Source of the DNA: JAVKNF01 sp031537795
Lineage (GTDB): Bacteria > Pseudomonadota > Alphaproteobacteria > Rickettsiales > Deianiraeaceae
DNA length: 13,093 nt
Assembly (NCBI GenBank): GCA_031537795.1
Contig: JAVKNF010000022.1
Coordinates: 1 to 13,093 of the forward strand
Direction: 5' to 3'
Positions 6,131 through 12,942 of this stretch are shown one piece after another. A program made the translations under genes and the position numbers. A model generated the notes under the pieces. The model saw only the letters and a list, made by a program, of their open reading frames with translations. It ran no database searches and was not told where the DNA came from. Every line of letters begins with the position of its first letter. The first letter of the stretch is position 1.

Positions 6131-7393
6131 TTAATTTAAAAATTCATTGTCTAGTTCTTTTTTAAATAATTCTAAATTTATTTTTTTTCTAGTTACTCCT
6201 AAATTCATTGCTATTTCAGCAATTTGAGGGCATAAAATTGTTGCTATTCTTTTATCGAAAATTTTAGGAATCAGATATTCTCTTCCGAAATTTAAGTCTA
6301 ATTTATAAATATCTTTAACTTCTTGACTAACCGGCATTCTTGCAATTTCTGCTAAACTTTCAGCGACTTTTATTTTAATTTCAGGGATAACTTTTTTAGC
6401 TTCAACAGCCAATAAAGCTCTAAATAAATAAGGAAAACAAAGAACATTATTTATTTGATTTGGATAGTCACTTCTACCAGTTCCTATAATTACATCTTGT
6501 CTTATTGACTTTGCATCTTCTGGGGTTATCTCTGGGTCTGGGTTAGCCATTGCAAAAACAATAGGGTTTTTCGCCATACTCTTAAGCATATCTTTTGTTA
6601 AAGCACCTTTAATTGAAAGACCAATAAAAACATCTGCATCTACAAGAGCTTCGGCAAGAGTTCTTTTATTTGTTTGTGAGGCGTGTACTTCTTTATATTT
6701 ATTCATTCCTTCTGTTCTACCTTTATAAATCACACCTTTTGTATCACATAAAATTATATTGCTGAAGCCGTATTCTTTTAAAAGATTTACAGAGGCAATA
6801 GCGGCAGCGCCAGCCCCGTTTACAATAATTTTTACTTCCTTTTTGTTTTTGTTTGTAATTTTCATTGCATTTATTATTGCAGCTAAACATACAATTGCTG
6901 TTCCGTGTTGATCGTCATGAAACACAGGAATATCTAATAATTCTTGTAATTTTGTTTCAATTTCAAAACATTCAGGAGCTTTTATGTCTTCTAGATTTAT
7001 CCCACCCCAAGTTCTTCCAATATTCTTCACTACAGTTATAAATTCATCAGGGTTTTTGGTTTCAACCTCAACATCAATCGCGTCGACTCCTGCAAATTTT
7101 TTTAATAAAGCAGCTTTACCTTCCATAACTGGTTTACCAGCTAAAAAACCAATATCTCCTAACCCTAAAACTGCCGTACCGTTAGATATAATTGCAATAA
7201 AGCGACCTTTTGATGTATATTTATAAGCATCATCTATATTTTTTTGAATTTCTAAACAAGGAAAAGCAACACCCGGAGAGTAAGCTAGAGATAAATCCTC
7301 TTGCGTCTCCATTTTTTTTGTTACATTAATTTCCAATTTGCCAGCTTTATTTTCACTATGATATTTTAATGCTTTTTCTTTTAAAGACGACAT
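6131..7393 (-). CDS. maeB: NAD(P)-dependent malic enzyme, short form without PTA domain
   Basis: The enzyme oxidatively decarboxylates malate to pyruvate in the cytoplasm. Signatures are YSPGVAFPCLEI (38-49, with the catalytic Tyr), the Lys-rich EGKAALLKKFAGVDAID (91-107), GINLEDIKAPECFEIE (131-146) with acidic metal ligands, VFHDDQHGTAIV (157-168), the dinucleotide loop VNGAGAAAIASVNLL (191-205), AMANPDPEI and GTGRSDYPNQINN (304-316). At 420 residues it ends right after the malic domain. Most alphaproteobacterial MaeB proteins are about 760 residues with a phosphotransacetylase-like C-terminus, which is absent, and no remnant is seen in the 17-base gap before the next gene. The domain alone is the active part, so it is probably functional but not regulated through PTA. 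The symbol is by similarity; cofactor choice cannot be read. The ATG at 7393 is the first in frame, with no Shine-Dalgarno sequence. Confidence 0.93.
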   Translation of the reverse strand: MSSLKEKALKYHSENKAGKLEINVTKKMETQEDLSLAYSPGVAFPCLEIQKNIDDAYKYTSKGRFIAIISNGTAVLGLGDIGFLAGKPVMEGKAALLKKFAGVDAIDVEVETKNPDEFITVVKNIGRTWGGINLEDIKAPECFEIETKLQELLDIPVFHDDQHGTAIVCLAAIINAMKITNKNKKEVKIIVNGAGAAAIASVNLLKEYGFSNIILCDTKGVIYKGRTEGMNKYKEVHASQTNKRTLAEALVDADVFIGLSIKGALTKDMLKSMAKNPIVFAMANPDPEITPEDAKSIRQDVIIGTGRSDYPNQINNVLCFPYLFRALLAVEAKKVIPEIKIKVAESLAEIARMPVSQEVKDIYKLDLNFGREYLIPKIFDKRIATILCPQIAEIAMNLGVTRKKINLELFKKELDNEFLN

Positions 7394-7407
7394 ATTTATA
7401 TAGAATT

Positions 7408-7435
7408 TAGATAGTCACTTTCTATTTAAAGTCAA
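7408..7435 (-). promoter_or_regulatory. Candidate promoter of the malic enzyme/iscU-iscA unit
   Basis: On the minus strand TTGACT (7430-7435) is followed after 16 bases by TATCTA (7408-7413). The start site would be near 7401, giving a leader of under ten bases to the ATG at 7393. It lies in the 115-base spacer shared with the divergent uppS. Confidence 0.35.
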
Positions 7436-7459
7436 GACAAGAAAAAAATAAATAAATTA

Positions 7460-7488
7460 TTGTGAATTAAAATTTTTCTTTTTTTAAT
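7460..7488 (+). promoter_or_regulatory. Candidate promoter of the uppS-cdsA-lon operon
   Basis: TTGTGA (7460-7465) and TTTAAT (7483-7488) are spaced by 17 bases. Transcription would begin near 7495, about 14 bases before the ATG at 7509. The match to consensus is moderate and the region is very AT-rich. Confidence 0.3.
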
Positions 7489-7508
7489 CAATTTGAATTT
7501 TTTAAATT

Positions 7509-8312
7509 ATGTCTAAATTTTGGGGGTATTTTATATTTATTATTTTTATTTTATTTTTATTGAAGATTTTACATAAAAAAAGAAATAAAAGCATAAAACT
7601 TAATAAAAACAAACAAAATAAATTAGAGCATATAGCTTTTATAATGGATGGAAACCGTAGATGGGCAAAGAGATTTCTATTAAGCAAGAAAATTGCATAT
7701 TCAAAAGGAATAGATTCTATGCTTGAAAAAATAAAGTTCGCACATGAAAACAAAATATCGTATTTAACATTCTTTTGTCTTTCAGAGGAAAATCTAAAAA
7801 GAAAGAAAGAAGACTTGAATGATTTTTTTGAAGTCTTAATTAAAAGATTAAAAGAAATAAATATAAAAAAATTACAAGAAAGCGATATTCAAATAAGAAT
7901 TTTAGGGGAGATAAATTTACTTCCAGAGAAAATTAAAAATATTATAATAAACATGGAAAAAGAATTAAACCATTGTAATGAAAATAAAAAAGAATTAACT
8001 ATATCTTTTGCAATAGCTTACGGAGCTAGGCAAGAAATTTTAAAAGCTTGTAAAAGTATAATTAAAGATAACATAGAACTTGAGAAAATAAACGAAGAAT
8101 TATTCGAAAATTATCTATATACAAAAAATATTCCAGAACCAGATTTATTAATAAGAACAGGAGGAGATATTAGATTAAGTAATTTTCTTCTTTGGCAATT
8201 ATCTTACACTGAATTTTATTTCTCTCAAAAATTATGGCCTGCATTTGACAATAAAGATTTAATGTGTGCTATAAATTACTATCTTTCTATTAAAAGAAAT
8301 TATGGGAAATAA
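7509..8312 (+). CDS. uppS: Undecaprenyl diphosphate synthase with N-terminal membrane anchor
   Basis: UppS is a cis-prenyltransferase that makes the C55 lipid carrier for envelope polymers from FPP and IPP. Motifs are HIAFIMDGNRRWAK (41-54; catalytic Asp47), LTFFCLSEENLKRKKEDL (86-103), ISFAIAYGAR (175-184) and PDLLIRTGGDIRLSNFLLWQ (211-230), followed by SYTEFYF with Glu235 as the likely metal ligand. Unusual points: a hydrophobic segment (about 4-20) and a lysine-rich stretch precede the catalytic domain, which in most bacteria is soluble; the GHxxG block is AYSKG (63-67); the usual ENW is ENL; DGNGRW is DGNRRW, a form also found in other cis-prenyltransferases. At 267 residues it is slightly long. 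The stop overlaps the cdsA start by 11 bases. Activity seems likely but the substitutions may alter chain length. Confidence 0.9.
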   Translation: MSKFWGYFIFIIFILFLLKILHKKRNKSIKLNKNKQNKLEHIAFIMDGNRRWAKRFLLSKKIAYSKGIDSMLEKIKFAHENKISYLTFFCLSEENLKRKKEDLNDFFEVLIKRLKEINIKKLQESDIQIRILGEINLLPEKIKNIIINMEKELNHCNENKKELTISFAIAYGARQEILKACKSIIKDNIELEKINEELFENYLYTKNIPEPDLLIRTGGDIRLSNFLLWQLSYTEFYFSQKLWPAFDNKDLMCAINYYLSIKRNYGK

Positions 8313-9120
8313 AAAAAGATACATTAAAAAGAATAAAGAAGAGCCTGTATTTTCAAACCCAGAACTGTTAGAGTTTAAAACATTCATTAAAAATATTTTA
8401 ATACAAACAAAGAAAGAGATATTAAATTTATTGAAAGATAAAGAAACAAAAAACAGGATATTATTTTCAATTCCGATATCTTTATTTTGTTTAATTCCTA
8501 TAATAAAAGGAGGCACTTTGTATTTATTGTTTTTATTTATAATTGCAGTCTTTTCAATATATGAATTTAATAAAATGATAGAAAATATAAAAAACGAAAA
8601 TATAAATATTTATAATAAATATAGGAAAAATGGCATAATTTATATTTTCACTTGTATTACTTGTTTGGCTTTATTAAGAATGCAGAATGAAGGGCTTGAA
8701 ATGACAATTTGGTTATTTATTGTGGTTTTTACATTCGATTCGGCATCTTATTTTTTCGGAAGAAAATTTGGTAAGACTTTGCTATCTCCTTCAATTTCAC
8801 CTTCTAAAACTTTAGAAGGTGCTATTTTTGGAGGTTTCACAGCTATTATAATTAGTTCTTTAATTTATGATATTTTAACAATTAGTAAATTAAAATTCGA
8901 ACAAGTGAATTTTCTCGCAATAACTCTTTTAATTATAATTTCTGCTCAGATCGGAGATTTAATTGAGTCTTGGGTTAAAAGATTTTGTAAAGTTAAAGAT
9001 TCTAGTTTAATTTTAGGAAAACACGGAGGAATAATGGATAGATTTGATTCTATTATTTTATCTGGTAGTGTTTTATATGTAATTTCTTTTTTCACAAGAG
9101 GAAAGCTTTTTAATTTATGA
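8302..9120 (+). CDS. cdsA: Phosphatidate cytidylyltransferase
   Basis: CdsA is an integral membrane enzyme that converts phosphatidic acid and CTP to CDP-diacylglycerol, the branch point of phospholipid synthesis. Identification rests on SPSKTLEGAIFGG (166-178), GDLIESWVKRFCKVKDSS (218-235) and GKHGGIMDRFDS (239-250), the family signature with acidic metal-binding residues. The usual PGHGG reads GKHGG. Several hydrophobic segments (about 52-68, 72-88, 111-126, 135-152, 175-195, 203-218, 251-265) fit a multi-pass protein. Residues 1-50 form a hydrophilic, lysine-rich N-terminus. The gene starts inside the end of uppS and its TGA overlaps the ATG of lon (ATGA), so the three genes are very probably cotranscribed and translationally coupled. 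Confidence 0.92.
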   Translation: MGNKKRYIKKNKEEPVFSNPELLEFKTFIKNILIQTKKEILNLLKDKETKNRILFSIPISLFCLIPIIKGGTLYLLFLFIIAVFSIYEFNKMIENIKNENINIYNKYRKNGIIYIFTCITCLALLRMQNEGLEMTIWLFIVVFTFDSASYFFGRKFGKTLLSPSISPSKTLEGAIFGGFTAIIISSLIYDILTISKLKFEQVNFLAITLLIIISAQIGDLIESWVKRFCKVKDSSLILGKHGGIMDRFDSIILSGSVLYVISFFTRGKLFNL

Positions 9121-11612
9121 CGAAAAATAAAAGAATAATAGAAAATAATGGAAAATCAGACAAAAAAAAATTATTAACATTACCTTTAATTTCAAATGGA
9201 AACATGGTTTTATTTCCAAATACTGTAGTTCCTATATTAATAAAAAATTTAAGTATTATAGAGGATTTTAAGTTTGCGAAAATAAATAACTCAAATATAT
9301 TTTTTATAATTAATGAAATCGATAAAAATGACAAATTAGAAATAAAAAAAGGAATTGGAACTATCGCTAAAATATTACATTTAATTGATCTGCCTAATGG
9401 TTTCACCAAAATATTTCTTGAAGGTGTACAAAGAGCTGAAATTATAGATCATAGTTCTGATTTTAAAAAAGTTTCAGTTCTTGAAATATCAGAAGACATA
9501 GAATTAAAAAAAGAACAAGAATTAGAAATACAATCTTTAGTTAGAGCTATATCTTTAGAATTTAATAGATATATTATATATAATAAAATTGAAGAAGATC
9601 TAATTAAAAATATAACCACTATAAAAGACTCTTCCATTTTAGCTGATGTATTAGCTTTTTATATAGTTAAAGATGCAGAAAAACAACAAGAAATCCTTGA
9701 AACTTTATCAACAAAAACAAGATTAGAAAAAATACTTTTAGTTTTGAGCGAGGAAATAGAGCTTCAAAGAATAAAAAAAAACATAGATTATAAAATACAA
9801 TCTCAAATGGATAAAAACCAAAGAGAAGTTTATTTACAAGAAAAAATAAGACATCTAAAAAGTGAACTTGGAGAGAAAAATACGGCAGATGAAATTGTAG
9901 AGCATTACAATATTTTACTTCTTGAGAAAAAACTACCTAAACACGTTAAAGAAAAAATAGAAGAAGAGCTTGAAAAATTGCAATTTACCCCAATAAATGG
10001 AAGTGAATTTGGCTTGATAAGATCTTATTTAGACTTGATTTTTACACTTCCTTGGAATGAATCTGCAAAATTAGAAACAAATATTATAAAAATTAAAAAT
10101 TATCTTGAAGAAAGCCATTATGGAATGGAAGATTTAAAAAAAAGAATTATTGAAATGATAGCAATAAAAATAAGGGGTGGAACGTCAAAAAAAAACGTTC
10201 TCTGTTTATATGGTTCACCTGGAACAGGTAAAACAAGTTTTGCAAAATCAATAGCTGAAGCACTTGGAAGAGAATTTGTAAAAATATCATTAGGAGGTAT
10301 TCATGACGAGAGTGAAATTAGAGGTCATAGAAGAACTTATATAGGTGCAATGCCTGGTAAAATAATATCCGCAATGAAAAAGGCAAAAGTTAACAATCCT
10401 GTAATTTTAATGGATGAGATTGACAAAATATCTTCAAATTCAAGAGGGGACCCAGTGGCTGCATTATTAGAAGTTTTAGATCCTGAACAAAATCAATCCT
10501 TTCAAGATCATTATTTAGATTTAGAATATGATTTATCTAATGCAATTTTTGTAGCTACTGCAAATAGCCTAGATATGTCTCGTCCTCTTTTGGATAGACT
10601 TGAAATCATAAAAGTTCCAAGTTATTTAGAAGAAGAAAAATTAAAAATATCTCAAAAATATATAATTCCAAAAGTTATGAAGGAAACCGGATTAACAGAA
10701 GATGATATTGAAATTCAGGAAGATGCAATAAAGGAGATTATAAAATATTATACACGAGAAGCAGGTTTAAGAAACCTTGAAAGACAAACGAATAAAATAT
10801 TTAGAAAAGTCAATCTTGAGCTTTTAGAAACTGAAATAAAAAATAAAGACAAGAAAAAAACAACAAAAAAGTCAAAGAAAATAGAGCAGGGTATTTATGA
10901 GGAATCGGAAGTGTTAATAGAGGAAAATTTGGAATTAAAAGCATCAATAAATCAAGAGTCAAAATTAGAAATTAAACTAGAATCTAAAAAAATCTCCATA
11001 AACAGTAAAAATCTTTCAAAATATTTAGGTATTAAAAAATATAGCCACGAATTTATTGAAAATAAAAGTATGGTTGGAATAATTAACGGCCTTGCTTATA
11101 GCGAAAGTGGGGGGGATATTCTAATTTTAGAATCTGTCGCTGTTCCTGGGAAAGGAGAAATAAAATGCACAGGAACTTTAGGTGATGTAATGAAAGAATC
11201 CGTGCAAATTGCCTTTACATTTATAAAATCAAGAACAGAAGAGTTGTCTTTAAATAAAGATTTCTTCAAAGAGAACGATATACATTTACATGTTCCGGAT
11301 GGTTCAACTCCAAAAGACGGACCCTCTGCCGGTGTTGCCATTTCTCTTGCTATTTATTCTACAATTTCTGGTAAAAAAATTAAAAATACAGTCGCAATGA
11401 CTGGTGAAATAAGTTTAAGAGGTAAAATTTTACCAATAGGAGGTTTAAGAGAGAAACTTACTTCAGCTGTTAGAAGTGGAGTAAAAGAAGTTATAATTCC
11501 AAATGAAAATGAAAAAGATTTAGAAGAAATTCCCGACTTTATAAAAAAGAAATTAAAAATTCACAAACTTGGATATTTTAATCAGGTTTTGGATATTGCC
11601 GTGGAAAATTAA
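9117..11612 (+). CDS. lon: ATP-dependent protease Lon (La), with charged insertion
   Basis: Lon is a hexameric AAA+ serine protease that unfolds and degrades damaged and regulatory proteins in the cytoplasm. The order is: N-terminal substrate-binding domain (LPLISNGNMVLFPNTVVPIL, about 22-41) and coiled-coil linker to about 310; AAA+ domain with GSPGTGKT (366-373, Lys372), VILMDEIDK (429-437), sensor Asn483 and Arg494; then the protease domain with KDGPSAGVAI (Ser737) and GGLREK (Lys780), the Ser-Lys dyad spaced by 43 as in E. coli. At 831 residues it is about 45 longer than E. coli Lon. The excess is a Lys/Glu-rich stretch, about residues 573-622, between the AAA+ small domain and the protease domain. 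The start overlaps the cdsA stop (ATGA); AGAGGAAA (9097-9104) may serve as a distant Shine-Dalgarno. Catalytic residues are intact. Confidence 0.97.
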   Translation: MTKNKRIIENNGKSDKKKLLTLPLISNGNMVLFPNTVVPILIKNLSIIEDFKFAKINNSNIFFIINEIDKNDKLEIKKGIGTIAKILHLIDLPNGFTKIFLEGVQRAEIIDHSSDFKKVSVLEISEDIELKKEQELEIQSLVRAISLEFNRYIIYNKIEEDLIKNITTIKDSSILADVLAFYIVKDAEKQQEILETLSTKTRLEKILLVLSEEIELQRIKKNIDYKIQSQMDKNQREVYLQEKIRHLKSELGEKNTADEIVEHYNILLLEKKLPKHVKEKIEEELEKLQFTPINGSEFGLIRSYLDLIFTLPWNESAKLETNIIKIKNYLEESHYGMEDLKKRIIEMIAIKIRGGTSKKNVLCLYGSPGTGKTSFAKSIAEALGREFVKISLGGIHDESEIRGHRRTYIGAMPGKIISAMKKAKVNNPVILMDEIDKISSNSRGDPVAALLEVLDPEQNQSFQDHYLDLEYDLSNAIFVATANSLDMSRPLLDRLEIIKVPSYLEEEKLKISQKYIIPKVMKETGLTEDDIEIQEDAIKEIIKYYTREAGLRNLERQTNKIFRKVNLELLETEIKNKDKKKTTKKSKKIEQGIYEESEVLIEENLELKASINQESKLEIKLESKKISINSKNLSKYLGIKKYSHEFIENKSMVGIINGLAYSESGGDILILESVAVPGKGEIKCTGTLGDVMKESVQIAFTFIKSRTEELSLNKDFFKENDIHLHVPDGSTPKDGPSAGVAISLAIYSTISGKKIKNTVAMTGEISLRGKILPIGGLREKLTSAVRSGVKEVIIPNENEKDLEEIPDFIKKKLKIHKLGYFNQVLDIAVEN

Positions 11613-11626
11613 TATGAATTATGTTG

Positions 11627-11668
11627 AGGTTAAAAAGAAAGAATTTTAATCATTTTTCAACCTTTTTT
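11627..11668 (+). terminator. Rho-independent terminator of the uppS-cdsA-lon operon
   Basis: AGGTTAAAAA (11627-11636) pairs with TTTTTCAACCT (11653-11663) with one bulged C, followed by a run of T to 11668. It begins 15 bases after the lon stop, in the right place to end the operon before the next promoter. Confidence 0.6.
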
Positions 11669-11682
11669 AATTCAGTAATCTA

Positions 11683-11711
11683 TTGACAATAAAATTTTCT
11701 CATCATATAAT
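11683..11711 (+). promoter_or_regulatory. Perfect-consensus sigma70 promoter, leaderless context
   Basis: TTGACA (11683-11688) and TATAAT (11706-11711) match the consensus at all twelve positions with the optimal 17-base spacer. The expected start site is about 11717-11719, directly next to the ATG at 11720, so the transcript would have almost no 5' leader. This is the strongest promoter-like sequence in the window. Confidence 0.75.
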
Positions 11712-11719
11712 ATCAAACA

Positions 11720-12658
11720 ATGAAAGAAATATTACAAGATAAATTTAAATATTTTATTATTTTTAATTTTATTATTCTAATTTCATATGTTTTACATATC
11801 GAATTTACTACAAGGCAATACATTAATTATATTAATGTTGTAAACAGAAATATCGTTAAAAATATAGAAGATAATGATAAAAAAATGGAACAAATATTAA
11901 AAAGTGGAATTCTTGCTTGGTCAGCTATGTATCAACTTGGATATAAAAATACACAACAAGCTATCAAAATAAGGGATATTTTAGATTCAGACGATCTAGA
12001 TGTTTATCATAAAGATGGCTGGATGGAATTTGATACAGATGGCACTCATTTAAAAAATGGCAGACTTTATGAAAAATTTAACAAAGAAAATCATTCTTTA
12101 TTTCATCCAAATTTAGGAGTTGATTTTAAATCAATGAAAAAAAATCCAAATGTCTCTATTGTGACTCCTTATTATTTATCAGCTATTTCTGGTCTAATTA
12201 TTAGATTTGGTGTTATTTATAATTCACATATTCAAAAATTCTTTTTTATCGACATATCAAGAGGAAAGAATATTTATAATTCTATCAAAGATCTTGTATT
12301 TCTCAATCCAGAAGTTAATTATCTTAAAATTTCAAATCCCTTAAAAGAAATGACATTTTATTCAAGAAAACCAAATTATCAACCAATTTCAATTCATAAA
12401 GGTGAATATTTTTACGATAATAAACAAAAGATTCGTAACGAAAATAATATTATCTCAATTGAGACGAATTGTGGTCCTTTTTTGAAGCATAAAAAAAATG
12501 ATCAAATTGCAATTGGTTATAATTCAAAAGATGAATATTTCTATATTTTGACTGCAGAATACTCTAAAGAAAAATTAAATAAACAAATATTAATTTTAAG
12601 AATTATATTTGGACTGATCTTTATTTTTGGAAATTTTATTCTATATAAAAAGCGATAA
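11720..12658 (+). CDS. Two-helix membrane protein, sensor-like extracytoplasmic domain
   Basis: I do not recognise the family. A hydrophobic helix lies at about 11-26 and another at about 290-308, ending in the basic tail LYKKR. The roughly 260 residues between them are predicted outside the cytoplasm. The first part, about 30-65, looks helical and continues TM1. Residues 145-180 (VSIVTPYYLSAISGLIIRFG, then FFFIDIS) resemble the strand-turn-strand core of Cache/PDC sensor domains, in which a helix-rich start is followed by a PAS-like fold. Such sensors normally carry HAMP, kinase, cyclase or methyl-accepting modules after TM2; here the chain stops four residues after TM2. The ATG at 11720 directly follows a strong promoter, and no Shine-Dalgarno is possible. 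It could be a truncated receptor, a partner for a separate output protein, or an unrelated membrane protein. The coding call is firm, the sensor idea weak. Confidence 0.8.
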   Translation: MKEILQDKFKYFIIFNFIILISYVLHIEFTTRQYINYINVVNRNIVKNIEDNDKKMEQILKSGILAWSAMYQLGYKNTQQAIKIRDILDSDDLDVYHKDGWMEFDTDGTHLKNGRLYEKFNKENHSLFHPNLGVDFKSMKKNPNVSIVTPYYLSAISGLIIRFGVIYNSHIQKFFFIDISRGKNIYNSIKDLVFLNPEVNYLKISNPLKEMTFYSRKPNYQPISIHKGEYFYDNKQKIRNENNIISIETNCGPFLKHKKNDQIAIGYNSKDEYFYILTAEYSKEKLNKQILILRIIFGLIFIFGNFILYKKR

Positions 12659-12680
12659 ATTTATACATAACACAAAATCA

Positions 12681-12731
12681 CCTGCGTAAGCTGGCGTCAA
12701 GAGCCCACTAAAACTTTGCATAGAAATGCAA
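12681..12731 (+). other. GC-rich hairpin cluster (small RNA or intergenic repeat remnant)
   Basis: Three stem-loops follow one another. CCTGC (12681-12685) pairs with GCTGG (12690-12694) around GTAA, a GNRA-type tetraloop, with one mismatch. GGC (12693-12695) can pair with GCC (12703-12705). TTGCAT (12716-12721) pairs perfectly with ATGCAA (12726-12731) around AGAA. The first resembles the widespread proteobacterial intergenic palindrome CCTGCGTAAGCAGG. The local GC content is far above the flanks. Confidence 0.35.
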
Positions 12732-12893
12732 GAAAAGAAGATTTAATATAAAAAGAGTTTGTGTTTGATAAAGAGTCGATATAACACCGTTACCGTAAAT
12801 TAGTGATTATTTATCTAAAAAATAAACTTATTTTTCTGTTTTCAAAGAAGAAATTAATTCAGTTAATCTAATATTATGCGTATAATATATATT

Positions 12894-12915
12894 ATGGGAA
12901 ATTTATGGGAAATTT
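12894..12915 (+). repeat. Perfect 2 x 11-bp tandem duplication
   Basis: ATGGGAAATTT occurs twice in succession (12894-12904 and 12905-12915). Because 11 is not a multiple of three, the two ATG codons open different frames, MGNLWEISF and MGNFFQKESF. Confidence 0.85.
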
Positions 12916-12942
12916 CTTTCAAAAAGAAAGCTTTTTTATTTT
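12916..12942 (+). terminator. Terminator-like hairpin with T run
   Basis: CTTTC (12916-12920) pairs with GAAAG (12926-12930) over five A bases, followed by C and a T-rich run to 12942. It has the form of an intrinsic terminator on the plus strand, though no intact gene lies directly before it; the sensor-like gene ends about 260 bases upstream. Confidence 0.4.

Noticed and set aside
7502..7753. Minus-strand frame opposite the 5' end of uppS
   Set aside because: It overlaps the UppS catalytic motif in antisense and has no recognisable features.
12661..12715. Minus-strand peptide containing SGLLTPAYAGDFVL
   Set aside because: It is a short open stretch created by the GC-rich hairpins; similar peptides are common false genes from palindromic intergenic repeats.
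12681..12731. tRNA, SRP RNA or RNase P RNA
   Set aside because: No cloverleaf, T-loop GGTTCGA, SRP apical loop or RNase P core sequence is visible.
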